Positions 6,804-14,489 of a DNA stretch of 64,000 bases are shown here, one piece after another (position 1 is the first letter of the stretch; every line of letters begins with the position of its first letter). The notes under the pieces were generated by a model that worked only from the letters and a program-made list of their open reading frames with translations, was not told where the DNA came from and did not search any database. The position numbers were made by a program, and so were the translations under genes. Source of the DNA: Catellatospora sichuanensis (GTDB lineage: Bacteria; Actinomycetota; Actinomycetes; Mycobacteriales; Micromonosporaceae). The stretch is taken from assembly GCF_007483665.1 (NCBI RefSeq), contig NZ_ML660188.1, positions 5,105 through 69,104 of the forward strand, written 5' to 3'.

Positions 6804-7759
6804 TGCCGTCGCTGCGCACGCCGGGGCTGTTCGAGGCCCTGGCCGGGTGCGAGCGCGTGCTGATCGCCGGGGCCGGGGGCGGATTCGACGTGTACGCGGG
6901 CCTGCCGCTGGCCCTGCAGTTGCACGCCGACGGCGTACAGGTGCACCTGGCGAACCTGTCGTTCGCCGATCTGAACGCCCTCGACACCGAGGTGTGGCTG
7001 GACCCGGACGTCGCGGCGATCGGCCCCTGGACCAAGGGCCTGGACGACTACTTCCCCGAGCGGACCCTGGCGCTGTGGCTGGAGGCCAACGGCCTGCCGT
7101 CGACGGTGTACGCGTTCCCGCGGGTGGGTGTGCAGCCGCTGCGCGAGGCGTACCGGCTCCTGGTGGGCCGGCTGGCGCCGGACGCGATCGTGCTCGTCGA
7201 CGGCGGCACCGACATCCTGATGCGCGGCGACGAGACCGGGCTGGGCACCCCGGAGGAGGACATGACCAGCCTCGCCGCGGTCGCCGGGCTGGACGTGGCC
7301 GTCAAGCTGGTCACCTGCCTCGGCTTCGGCATCGACGCCCACCACGGCGTCAATCACGTGCAGGTGCTGGAGAACCTCGCCGAACTCGACAGGGCCGGGG
7401 CGTATCTGGGCGCGCTGTCGATCCCGGGGCACTCACCGCAGGGCCGGGCGTACGTGGAGGCGGTCGTGCACGCCCGGGCGCTGACGCCGGGGTGGCCGAG
7501 CATCGTCAACGGGCAGATCGCCGCGGCGCTGCAGGGCCTGCACGGGGACGTGCAGTTCACCCGCCGCACCGGCGGCAGCCGGCTGTTCGTGAACCCGCTG
7601 ATGGCGGTCTACTTCACCGTCGACCTGGCGGGGCTCGCCGCGCGCAACCTGCTGCTGGACCGGATCGAGGGCACGCACCTGATGCGGCAGGTGAGCGCCG
7701 CGATCGAGGCGTTCCGCAACGAGACCGACACCCGGATTCCGCGGGTCTTCCCGCACTGA
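6803..7759 (+). CDS. DUF1152 family protein
   Basis: A 318-aa cytosolic protein with an N-terminal Gly-rich nucleotide-binding-like loop VLIAGAGGGFDVYAGLPLA (about 19-37), then IVLVDGGTDILMRGDE (about 132-147) and a conserved GFGIDAHHGVNH segment. These are hallmarks of DUF1152, an uncharacterised family. The Gly-rich loop, the DGGTD motif and the His cluster suggest a nucleotide- or metal-using enzyme. Coupling to a Nudix protein by a 1-nt overlap suggests a shared substrate or regulator. No experimental function is known to me. Confidence 0.8.
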   Translation: MPSLRTPGLFEALAGCERVLIAGAGGGFDVYAGLPLALQLHADGVQVHLANLSFADLNALDTEVWLDPDVAAIGPWTKGLDDYFPERTLALWLEANGLPSTVYAFPRVGVQPLREAYRLLVGRLAPDAIVLVDGGTDILMRGDETGLGTPEEDMTSLAAVAGLDVAVKLVTCLGFGIDAHHGVNHVQVLENLAELDRAGAYLGALSIPGHSPQGRAYVEAVVHARALTPGWPSIVNGQIAAALQGLHGDVQFTRRTGGSRLFVNPLMAVYFTVDLAGLAARNLLLDRIEGTHLMRQVSAAIEAFRNETDTRIPRVFPH

Positions 7760-7916
7760 CCGCCGGTCCTGCATACGGCCCGACCCGGCGAGACCGGCAC
7801 GGTCCCCTTCGAACGGTCTGCACTCGCCGCGACGGCAGGCGGTCCTCCGTTGCGGGGTGGGCAAAGTGGATGAATGAGGTATCGCGTCGAGTCGATCGGA
7901 CGGTTAGGTTCTGTGC

Positions 7917-8171
7917 ATGTCCGGGGACGCGCTGATGATCGGCATTATCGGAGTGCTGCTGGGGATCCTGGTCGGCCGCCGGTGGCTGAAGATGCAGCAG
8001 GCGGGTGCGGGATACAAGTCCGCCGTCGCCGGGGTGCCGAAGGCCAAGGCCGCGGTGAAGACCGCCCGCAAGGCGTGGATGCTCGCCATGCGCGCCGCGA
8101 TGCTCGCCGCGGTGCTGATGGTCGTGTACTTCCTGGCCACCACGACCGCGGTCTTCCAGTCCGCGCGGTGA
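7917..8171 (+). CDS. small two-TM membrane protein
   Basis: An 84-aa protein with a hydrophobic helix at residues 5-20 (LMIGIIGVLLGILVG), a basic Ala-rich amphipathic middle (AVAGVPKAKAAVKTARKAW) and a second helix at about 57-76. The positive loop should face the cytoplasm. TAGGTT (7905-7910) ends 6 nt before ATG, and no ribosome site is present, so a leaderless start is favoured. It is monocistronic. I do not recognise a family. Confidence 0.7.
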   Translation: MSGDALMIGIIGVLLGILVGRRWLKMQQAGAGYKSAVAGVPKAKAAVKTARKAWMLAMRAAMLAAVLMVVYFLATTTAVFQSAR

Positions 8172-8235
8172 CCCAGCTCACCTGCGGCCGATATCGGGAG
8201 GCGGAGCCCGAGTTTGATCACTAACGTGGCCCGCG

Positions 8236-9003
8236 ATGACACTTTCACATGACGTGGCCGGTGACGGCCCGACGATCGTTCTGCTGCATTCCACGGTCTG
8301 CGATCGGCGGATGTGGGATCCACAGCTGCCGGTCCTGACCGCGGCCGGTTACCGCGTGGTGCGCTGCGACCTGCGCGGATTCGGTGACACCCCCATGCCC
8401 GACCGGCCGTTCAACAACGCCGACGACGTCGCGGACCTGCTCGACGCGCTCGGCATCGAGCGCGCGGCGCTGATCGGGTCGTCCGGTGGCGGCCGGGTCG
8501 CGCTCGAGTTCGCGGCACGCCTGCCGCAGCGCACGACCGCGCTGGCGCTGCTGTGCACCGCGGTCGCCGACCACGAGCCCAGTGCCCGACTCAGCGCGTT
8601 CGGCGACCAGGAGGACGCGCTGCTCGAAGCCGGCGACGTCGCCGGGGCGACCGAACTCAACGTCACGGCGTGGATCGGCCCGCACGCCGACGACGCGACC
8701 CGCGACCTGGTGCGCCGGATGCAGCGCCACGCGTTCGAGGTGCAGCTCGCCCCCGTGGAGGAGGAGCACGGCTCGATCAAGAAGGACGTCGACCTGACCG
8801 CGATCACCGCACCGTGCCTGCTGGTGTCCGGGGAGCACGACTTCGCCGACTTCCGCGACATCGCCGAGCGGCTGTCGAAGCAGCTCGCCGGGTCGCGTCA
8901 CGTGCACCTGGACTGGGCCGGGCACCTGCCGAGCATGGAGCGGCCCGAGGAGCTGAACCCGCTGCTGCTCGACTTCGTGCGCGAGACCGTTCCCGTCGCC
9001 TGA
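8236..9003 (+). CDS. alpha/beta hydrolase
   Basis: A 255-aa alpha/beta hydrolase of the fluorotryptophan/3-oxoadipate enol-lactonase type. The oxyanion-hole strand IVLLHSTVCD is at 14-23, the nucleophile elbow G-S-Ser83-G-G at 81-85, the acidic residue in SGEHDFAD (about 200) and the catalytic His in DWAGHLPSMERPEE (about 227). No signal peptide is present, so it is cytoplasmic. The substrate is unknown. TAACGT (8222-8227) lies 8 nt before ATG, consistent with a leaderless transcript. Confidence 0.88.
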   Translation: MTLSHDVAGDGPTIVLLHSTVCDRRMWDPQLPVLTAAGYRVVRCDLRGFGDTPMPDRPFNNADDVADLLDALGIERAALIGSSGGGRVALEFAARLPQRTTALALLCTAVADHEPSARLSAFGDQEDALLEAGDVAGATELNVTAWIGPHADDATRDLVRRMQRHAFEVQLAPVEEEHGSIKKDVDLTAITAPCLLVSGEHDFADFRDIAERLSKQLAGSRHVHLDWAGHLPSMERPEELNPLLLDFVRETVPVA

Positions 9004-9029
9004 ACCGGCGAGCCCGGCGGTCACCATGT

Positions 9030-9102
9030 CGCACTGTGTAGGCGTATAGCTACGTACAGTGCGGCATGGCGCCGCCGGTTCGCCCTATTAGCTCGCTATA
9101 AC
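9030..9102 (+). promoter_or_regulatory. inverted repeat and -10 upstream of secreted protein gene
   Basis: CGCACTGT (9030-9037) is perfectly complementary to ACAGTGCG (9056-9063). The arms extend through GTAG/CTAC with a 2-nt bulge. This could be the end signal of the hydrolase gene or an operator. Downstream, TATAAC (9097-9102) is a good -10 about 50 bp before GTG 9152; no clear -35 is seen. Confidence 0.4.
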
Positions 9103-9151
9103 CGTCTTCTCCGATCCTTCACCGGGATCCGATCTTCCATCGAGGAGAGAC

Positions 9152-9841
9152 GTGAATTCGTTCGTCCGACGCCGGGCGCAGCGCGTGCTGGGCGTGGCGG
9201 GCCTGGCGGCCGCGACCCTGCTGGCCTTCGGCAGCTTCGCCCAGGCCCAGCCCGAGGCCGCCGCCGTCATCAAGGCGTGCGTGAACAAGAAGACCGGCGA
9301 CGTGCGCATCCCCGAGCTGCCCAGGGGCGGCGGCAACGGCTGCACCAAGCAGGAGCAGGCCCTCACCTGGAACGTCAAGGGGCCCAAGGGCGACCGGGGC
9401 ACGCCAGGACCGCAGGGCCCGAAGGGTCCGGCTGGGCCTGCCGGACCGGCCACGCCGCCCGCCGGGTTCAGCGACGTCGAGCGGGACGGCACCCTCTCGG
9501 CCGATGACACCACCGTGCTGAGCCTCACCAACCTGCCGGCCGGCACCTACCAGGTGACGACGACGCTCAGTGCGGCGAGGATCGGCCAGTCGCCGCAGTT
9601 CCAGTGCCTGCTCGCGTTCAAGGCCACGGCGGACGGCCCGGCCCAGGCTGCCGGCACCATGGCCGAGGCGGACCCGCGGGCAGGTGTCGACGGCGCGTCG
9701 TTCGCCAGCTCCGGCGCCGTCGCCGCCCAGGTCAACCTGGGCGCGGGCGGCGAGGTCGTGCTCCTGTGCAGGGGTTCCGGCGGTTTCACGGCGGCGATGA
9801 ACGCCGTCGCGGTGACCGCGCAGCCTGCGGCCGCCCCGTAA
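9152..9841 (+). CDS. secreted collagen-like repeat protein
   Basis: A 229-aa exported protein. An N-terminal signal peptide (MNSFVRRRAQRVLG, then a hydrophobic Ala-rich core and an AQA-Q cleavage near residue 33) precedes a short Cys-containing region (C44, C64). Residues about 76-101 contain seven to eight Gly-X-Y triplets (GPKGDRGTPGPQGPKG onward), a collagen-like stalk. A beta-rich C-terminal domain with two further Cys follows. No sortase motif or membrane anchor is visible, so it is probably released. GTG 9152 has a GAGGAGAG ribosome site. Collagen-like proteins with a C-terminal globular domain are known in actinomycetes and bacilli as surface or spore-coat components; the function here is unknown. 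Confidence 0.82.
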   Translation: MNSFVRRRAQRVLGVAGLAAATLLAFGSFAQAQPEAAAVIKACVNKKTGDVRIPELPRGGGNGCTKQEQALTWNVKGPKGDRGTPGPQGPKGPAGPAGPATPPAGFSDVERDGTLSADDTTVLSLTNLPAGTYQVTTTLSAARIGQSPQFQCLLAFKATADGPAQAAGTMAEADPRAGVDGASFASSGAVAAQVNLGAGGEVVLLCRGSGGFTAAMNAVAVTAQPAAAP

Positions 9842-9850
9842 GAGGACACG

Positions 9851-9889
9851 AAGGGGGTCGACGGCCACGAGCGGCCGTGGGCCCCCTTT
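9851..9889 (+). terminator. bidirectional hairpin terminator
   Basis: AAGGGGG (9851-9857) pairs with CCCCCTT in 9881-9889, enclosing a second stem ACGGCC/GGCCGT. Arms ending in A and T runs act in both directions, between the secreted-protein gene and the convergent HIT gene. Confidence 0.7.
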
Positions 9890-9914
9890 GCGGTGCGGTC
9901 CGGCTCGCTGGGGC

Positions 9915-10334
9915 TCAGGCTTCGGCGAGCGCGGCCGCGATCGCGTCGGCGTGCGAGCGGGCTTGCGCGTCGTCGGCGTACTTGGTGCGGGGCCAGAAGA
10001 AGCCGCGCAGGCCGTCGCCCTTGCTGCGGGGCACGACGTGGGTGTGCAGGTGCGGCACGCTCTGGCTGATCTTGTTGTTGAGGGCGACGAAGGTGCCCTG
10101 GGCCGACATCGCCGACTCGACGGCCCCGGCGATGCGCTGGACCTGCTGGAAGTAGCCGCCGACGGCCCCGGTGGGCAGGTCGTGCAGGGTCGGCACGTGC
10201 TCGCGCGGCACCACCAGCACGTGACCGGGGAACACCGGCCGGGTGTCCAGGAAAGCCACGACCGTGTCGTCGGCGTGCACCAGCCATGCCGGGCGCGCCC
10301 CGGCCGCGATCTCGCAGAACAGACATCCCTCCAT
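9915..10334 (-). CDS. HIT family nucleotide hydrolase
   Basis: A 139-aa histidine-triad protein with the catalytic motif H95-L-H97-T-H99-VV and the N-terminal CLFCEIAAG motif, whose two Cys often bind zinc in this branch. The length and order match Hint/HIT-like hydrolases that act on AMP-linked or AMP-lysine substrates. The C-terminal region is Ala-rich with WPRTKYADD. Start ATG 10334 is set by the conserved MEGCLFC N-terminus; in-frame codons further upstream overlap the divergent YbaK gene. The two genes share a 42-bp intergenic region. Confidence 0.9.
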   Translation of the reverse strand: MEGCLFCEIAAGARPAWLVHADDTVVAFLDTRPVFPGHVLVVPREHVPTLHDLPTGAVGGYFQQVQRIAGAVESAMSAQGTFVALNNKISQSVPHLHTHVVPRSKGDGLRGFFWPRTKYADDAQARSHADAIAAALAEA

Positions 10335-10376
10335 GGCAACGCCGAGCCTATCGGTTGCCTGGGTAGCATCGGTCGC

Positions 10377-10931
10377 ATGTCTGCTGCACCCATCGGAAAC
10401 TTCGAGGCGGCCTGGCCCGCCGTGGACCGTGCCGACCTCGTGGCCGCGCCCGTGACCAAGGCCCTGGCCGGTTGGACCGGCGCCGAGCCGGTCGAATCGG
10501 TCCTGGTCGTGGACACCGACCCGGAGCTGGCCGACACCGCGAACTTCGGCGAGGCGTACGAGGTGGCGCCGGAGCTGTCCGCCAACTGCGTGGTGGTGGC
10601 CGCCAAGCGCGGGCAGGACGTGACCTACGCGGCGTGCATGGTGCTGGCCAGCACCCGCGCCGACGTCAACGGCCTGGTCCGCAAGCACCTCGGGGCACGC
10701 AAGGCGTCGTTCGCGCCGATGGACGAGGCCGTGTCGCTGACCGGGATGCAGTACGGCGGCATCACCCCGATCGGCCTGCCCGACAGCTGGCCGGTGCTGG
10801 TCGACGCCGCCGTCGCGGACGCGCCGTATGTGGTGATCGGCTCCGGCAACCGGCGCGGAAAGATCATCGTGCCCGGCAAGGTGCTGGCGGGCCTGCCCGG
10901 TGCCACCGTGCTGGAAGGGCTGGGCCTGTAG
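10377..10931 (+). CDS. YbaK/prolyl-tRNA editing domain protein
   Basis: A 184-aa single-domain protein of the YbaK/EbsC/ProX fold, members of which deacylate mischarged tRNAs in trans. Family features include NCVVVAAKRG (about 66-75), the LGARKASFAPMDEAVSLTG segment and GGITPIGLPD (about 122-131). The lysine conserved in the editing pocket is probably in the LGARKASF motif. No anticodon or synthetase domain is present. TAGCAT (10364-10369) lies 7 nt before ATG 10377, so it is leaderless. It is interesting beside the unusual tRNAs at 4.6 kb, but there is no direct link. Confidence 0.87.
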   Translation: MSAAPIGNFEAAWPAVDRADLVAAPVTKALAGWTGAEPVESVLVVDTDPELADTANFGEAYEVAPELSANCVVVAAKRGQDVTYAACMVLASTRADVNGLVRKHLGARKASFAPMDEAVSLTGMQYGGITPIGLPDSWPVLVDAAVADAPYVVIGSGNRRGKIIVPGKVLAGLPGATVLEGLGL

Positions 10932-10997
10932 CGCCCCGGCGCGGCGAGATCGGCCCGGGACGCTCGGGCGAGCGCCTGGGCCGCTCGGCCGGGGCGC
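10931..10997. terminator. G/C-rich inverted repeat between convergent genes
   Basis: GCGCCCCGGC (10931-10940) is complementary to GCCGGGGCGC (10988-10997), with further internal pairing. It occupies the gap between the YbaK gene and the convergent gene at 11025. Terminator use is inferred from position. Confidence 0.45.
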
Positions 10998-11024
10998 CGC
11001 CGCGGGCGGCCCGAGCGCGACGGT

Positions 11025-11741
11025 TCAGTTCGGCAGGGCGGCCAGCAGGCCCAGCAGCTCCCACCGCTCAGTCTCGGTCAGCACTTCGTAGATCGGCTCG
11101 TCACGGCGGTTCGTATCCTGCTCGATCGACACCCGCAGCGGGTCGCCCGGCGACAGCGCGCGCAACTGCTCCAGGGTCAGCCCGGCGGCGGCCCAGGCCG
11201 CCCGGTGCGCGTCGCCGCGGTGGTGGCGCAGCGCACCCAGCCGGGTGCTGACCTGCAGCGCGTACGACGCACCGGCCGGCTCGTACACCGGCGTCGCGGC
11301 GCCGAACGCCGGACCGCCGGTGGCCTCGCCGGCCTTGAGCAGGACGGCGAGCAGCTCGGCCAGCCGCGGCAGGGCCGCCTCGCCGGGCAGTGCGCCGCGG
11401 AACGTCTGGCCCCATTGCTCCTGCGCCGCGTCGGCGATCGCCTGCTGCAACGCCAGGGTGTAGGTGTGTCCGGTGTCGGTCAGCGACCACGTGCCGGCGT
11501 CGTCGACAGCCATGATGGCCTGCTCCAGTTCGTCGCTCATGTCGCCGGCACCGTAGGCGGTGACGGCCGCGAACGCGGCGGCGGGCATCGGCCGGGCCAG
11601 CAGCCCGAAGTAGAAACTGCTGTTGAGGCCTTGGCGCAGCCCGGTCTGCTCGGTCAGCAGCCGCACCCGGTCGCGGGCGGCCGTACGCATTCCGATGTAG
11701 ACGCGGTCGATCGCGGGCCGGACGAGAGCGGCGTACGACAT
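11025..11741 (-). CDS. uncharacterised protein, possibly winged-helix
   Basis: A 238-aa soluble, mainly helical protein. The N-terminus (LVRPAIDRVYIGMRTAARD) and the pair of wing-like segments near SLTDTGHTYTLALQQ (about 86-100) recall actinomycete regulators of the SCO6745 type, with a degenerate winged-helix in the middle; I am not certain of this. The C-terminus, EVLTETERWELLGLLAALP, is a helix. A GGGGAGTC ribosome site precedes ATG 11741. TAGGGT about 33 bp upstream could be its -10. It is monocistronic and convergent with ybaK. Confidence 0.6.
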   Translation of the reverse strand: MSYAALVRPAIDRVYIGMRTAARDRVRLLTEQTGLRQGLNSSFYFGLLARPMPAAAFAAVTAYGAGDMSDELEQAIMAVDDAGTWSLTDTGHTYTLALQQAIADAAQEQWGQTFRGALPGEAALPRLAELLAVLLKAGEATGGPAFGAATPVYEPAGASYALQVSTRLGALRHHRGDAHRAAWAAAGLTLEQLRALSPGDPLRVSIEQDTNRRDEPIYEVLTETERWELLGLLAALPN

Positions 11742-11889
11742 GTGGACTCCCCGTGGTCACTGTGCTGAACCCGACACCCTACCGAGCGGCTCGGAGGAGT
11801 TCCAGGCCACATTCCACGCTCACTCCGTAGTGCAGCACACATCGAAAGTGTCGGCTGGATCGCAGCAGAGCGTGCAGTCGCGGGCCACC

Positions 11890-12348
11890 ATGGATGGCAT
11901 GTCCTCCGTTCCCGATCCGATGGTGGTGGCCCGCGCGGCAACCTTCGCCGTCGTGCTCCTCGTGCTGTACGTCGGGCACCAGCTCGGCGACCACGTCGCG
12001 CAGACCGACCGGCAGGCGGAGGGCAAGGCCGCGGCCGGCCGGCGCGGCTGGACCGCGATGGCCGGGCACCTCGCCGGATACCACGTGACCATGGCCGTGC
12101 TGCTGGTCGGCACGACGGCGGTGCTGCGGCTGCCGCTGTCGGGTTGGGGCATCGCCGCGGGCCTGGCCTTCTCCGTGGCGACCCACGCGCTGCTGGACCG
12201 CCGCTGGCCGGTGCGGGCGCTGCTGCGGGCCACCGGCTCGCCCCGCTTCGCGGAGCTGACCACGCCGGTCTGCGGCATGTACGCCGCCGACCAGGCCCTG
12301 CACCTGCTCGCCCTGCTCGTGTCGGCGCTGCTGATCGTGGCGGTCTAG
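11890..12348 (+). CDS. DUF3307-like membrane protein
   Basis: A 152-aa membrane protein with about four hydrophobic segments. The motif YVGHQLGDHVAQTD (near residue 25) and HLAGYHVTMAV, ATHALLDRRWPV and MYAADQALHLLALLVSALL match the DUF3307 type of small integral membrane proteins, which often carry paired His/Asp residues in their helices. ATG 11890 or ATG 11899 could be the start; neither has a convincing ribosome site. It is divergent from the gene at 11025, with 148 bp between. The function is unknown. Confidence 0.72.
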   Translation: MDGMSSVPDPMVVARAATFAVVLLVLYVGHQLGDHVAQTDRQAEGKAAAGRRGWTAMAGHLAGYHVTMAVLLVGTTAVLRLPLSGWGIAAGLAFSVATHALLDRRWPVRALLRATGSPRFAELTTPVCGMYAADQALHLLALLVSALLIVAV

Positions 12349-12429
12349 CCGAATTCCGGACAAACGGTGTGCGCAGGCGGCCGGAATATCGCGGGCGGCG
12401 CAGGTCAGCGCGCCGGTAGCCTGCCGGAC

Positions 12430-13386
12430 ATGGACAACACCGTGACACCCGACTGGGCGCAGGCGCTGGCCTGGATCGACGAGTCCCTGGCCGAGGCCGG
12501 TCTGCGGGCGACCGGCCCGGTCGAGCAGACCCGGGTACGGCCGTGGTCCGTGCTCGCGAAGGTGCCGGTCGGCGACGGCACGCTGTGGTTCAAGGCCAAC
12601 GGCCACTGCTCGACGTACGAGGCACGCCTGCTCGACGCGCTGGGCCGCTGGGCGCCTGGCCGGGTCCTGGAACCCATCGCGATCGACGGCGAGCGCGGCT
12701 GGTCGCTGCTGCCCGACGGCGGCAGGACGCTGCGCGAGGTCGCCGCCGACGACCCGGCGCACTGGGAGGACCTGCTGGCCCGGCACGCCGAGCTGCAACG
12801 CGACCTGGCCCCGCGCGCAGCCGAGATGATCGCGCTGGGCGTGCCCGACATGACTGCGGCCCAGCTGCCCGGCCATTTCGCGACCCTGCTCGGCGACCCG
12901 CTGGTCGGCGGTTCGCTGGCTGCGGAACAGGCGGCGCTGCTGCGGGCGTACGAGCCGGGCTATCGGCTGCTGTGCGAGCAGGTCGCCGCGAGCGTGGTGC
13001 CGGTGTCGGTGCAGCACGACGACCTGCACGACGCGAACGTGCTGGTCGGTGACGGGTACCGGTTCTTCGACTGGGGTGACGCGTCGGTGGCGCACCCGTT
13101 CGCGGTGCTGCTGATCGCCATGCGGATCGCTGCGGACCGCTACGACCTCAAGCCCGGCGACCCGGTGCTGGCCCGGTTGCGCGACGCCTACCTGGAGCCG
13201 TGGACCGGGTTCGGCACCCGCGCCGAGCTGGCCGCCGAGGTCGAGCCCGCGGTGCAGGCCGCCAAGGTGAGCCGTGCCCTGTCCTGGCAGCGCTCCCTGC
13301 AGGACGCCGACCCCGGGTCGCTGGCCGAGTACGGCCCCGCCGTGCCCGGCTGGCTCGAGGAGTTGCTCGTCCCCAACGTCCTGTAG
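12430..13386 (+). CDS. aminoglycoside phosphotransferase (APH) family kinase
   Basis: A 318-aa protein with the APH/choline-kinase fold. The Brenner-type motif QHDDLHDANVL places catalytic Asp198, His200 and Asn203. The magnesium-binding DWGDAS follows with Asp214. The N-lobe Lys is probably in LWFKANGH (about 55-62). APH homologues phosphorylate antibiotics, sugars or choline; with no resistance context, the substrate is open. TAGCCT (12417-12422) ends 7 nt before ATG 12430, so it is leaderless and monocistronic. The hairpin at 13401 follows. Confidence 0.85.
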   Translation: MDNTVTPDWAQALAWIDESLAEAGLRATGPVEQTRVRPWSVLAKVPVGDGTLWFKANGHCSTYEARLLDALGRWAPGRVLEPIAIDGERGWSLLPDGGRTLREVAADDPAHWEDLLARHAELQRDLAPRAAEMIALGVPDMTAAQLPGHFATLLGDPLVGGSLAAEQAALLRAYEPGYRLLCEQVAASVVPVSVQHDDLHDANVLVGDGYRFFDWGDASVAHPFAVLLIAMRIAADRYDLKPGDPVLARLRDAYLEPWTGFGTRAELAAEVEPAVQAAKVSRALSWQRSLQDADPGSLAEYGPAVPGWLEELLVPNVL

Positions 13387-13400
13387 CAACGGTGGGCGTT

Positions 13401-13426
13401 CGCCTGCCGGTTGCCTGCGGCAGGCG
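13401..13426 (+). terminator. hairpin after APH gene
   Basis: CGCCTGCCG (13401-13409) is complementary to CGGCAGGCG (13418-13426) with an 8-nt loop, and GTTT follows. It lies 14 nt past the APH stop codon. Confidence 0.6.
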
Positions 13427-13504
13427 GTTTCGGCTGCCGAACCGGCTGCCGCCCGGTTCGCCAAGAGCCGCCTCGCGGCGACCGGCGGCCGATAGCGTGG
13501 GAAC

Positions 13505-14428
13505 GTGCGGATGTGGATCGCCCATGAGGCCGGTCGGGAGTTGATGGGACCACTGCCGGGCGGTGTCGACATCGCGGTGCTGCCGGCGGTCGACGCGCCG
13601 CTGCCGGGTGATCCCGCCGAGGTCGAGTTCTGGGTGCCGCCCAACGTGAACAGCCCGGACCTCGTCGCCCTGGCCCGGCCGATGACCGGCCTGAAGGTGA
13701 TCCAGCTGCTGTCGGCGGGAGCCGACGCGTGGATCGGGCGGCTGCGGGACGGCGTGACACTGTGCGACGCGCGTGGCGTGCACGATCCGAACGTCGCCGA
13801 GTGGGTGGTCGGCGCGATCATCTCCTCGTTGCGCCGCTTCGACCACTTCGCCCGCGCGCAGGCCGCGCACCGGTTCGCGGACGGGGAGGTGACGCCCACC
13901 GATGAGCTTTGCGGCAAGCGGGTGCTGATCGTAGGCGCGGGCTCCATCGGCGCGGCCGCCGCGGCCCGGCTGACCCCGTTCGGCGTGCAGGTGACGAACG
14001 TGGCGCACACCGCCCGCGACGGCGTGCACGGCGTCGCCGACCTGCCCCGGCTGCTGCCCGACGCCGACGTGGTGGTGCTGCTGGTGCCGCTGACCGAGCA
14101 GACCGAAGGCATGGTCGACGCCGCGTTCCTGGCCGCGATGCCCGACGGAGCGCTGCTGGTCAACGCCGCCCGCGGGCGGGTGGCCGACGCCGCGGCGCTG
14201 ACCGCGGAGCTGGCGAGCGGGCGGCTGCGAGCGGCGCTCGACGTGACCGACCCCGAGCCGCTGCCGCCCGACAGCCCGCTCTGGGACATGCCGAACGTGC
14301 TGCTGACACCCCACATCGCGGGCGCGGTGCGGGGCACGGTGCCGCGGGCGTACCGGCTGGTCGGCACCCAGGTGCGCCGCCACATCGCGGGCGAACCGCT
14401 CGACAACCAGGTCCGCGGCGGCTACTGA
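13505..14428 (+). CDS. D-isomer 2-hydroxyacid dehydrogenase
   Basis: A 307-aa NAD(P)-dependent dehydrogenase. The Rossmann loop GAGSIG is at 144-149. The catalytic triad is complete: Arg223 in NAARGR, Glu251 in DPEPLP and His270 in TPHIAG. Family members reduce 2-keto acids or oxidise D-2-hydroxyacids; phosphoglycerate dehydrogenase, glyoxylate reductase and similar enzymes cannot be told apart here. It lacks the ACT domain of SerA. TAGCGT (13493-13498) lies 6 nt before GTG 13505, giving a leaderless mRNA. Confidence 0.9.
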   Translation: MRMWIAHEAGRELMGPLPGGVDIAVLPAVDAPLPGDPAEVEFWVPPNVNSPDLVALARPMTGLKVIQLLSAGADAWIGRLRDGVTLCDARGVHDPNVAEWVVGAIISSLRRFDHFARAQAAHRFADGEVTPTDELCGKRVLIVGAGSIGAAAAARLTPFGVQVTNVAHTARDGVHGVADLPRLLPDADVVVLLVPLTEQTEGMVDAAFLAAMPDGALLVNAARGRVADAAALTAELASGRLRAALDVTDPEPLPPDSPLWDMPNVLLTPHIAGAVRGTVPRAYRLVGTQVRRHIAGEPLDNQVRGGY

Positions 14429-14449
14429 GCATCCGGATCCGCGGACGGC

Positions 14450-14472
14450 GTCGCACGTACCGGCGGTGCGAC
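14450..14472. terminator. short hairpin between convergent genes
   Basis: GTCGCAC (14450-14456) pairs with GTGCGAC (14466-14472) between the dehydrogenase stop and the peptidase stop. It is G/C-rich with no T run. Confidence 0.4.
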
Positions 14473-14489
14473 CAGGCGCGCTGTGGCGA

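Noticed and set aside
12367-12429. Longer N-terminus for the APH-like gene
   Set aside because: Upstream residues lack homology, and the TAGCCT box 7 nt before ATG 12430 supports the shorter form.
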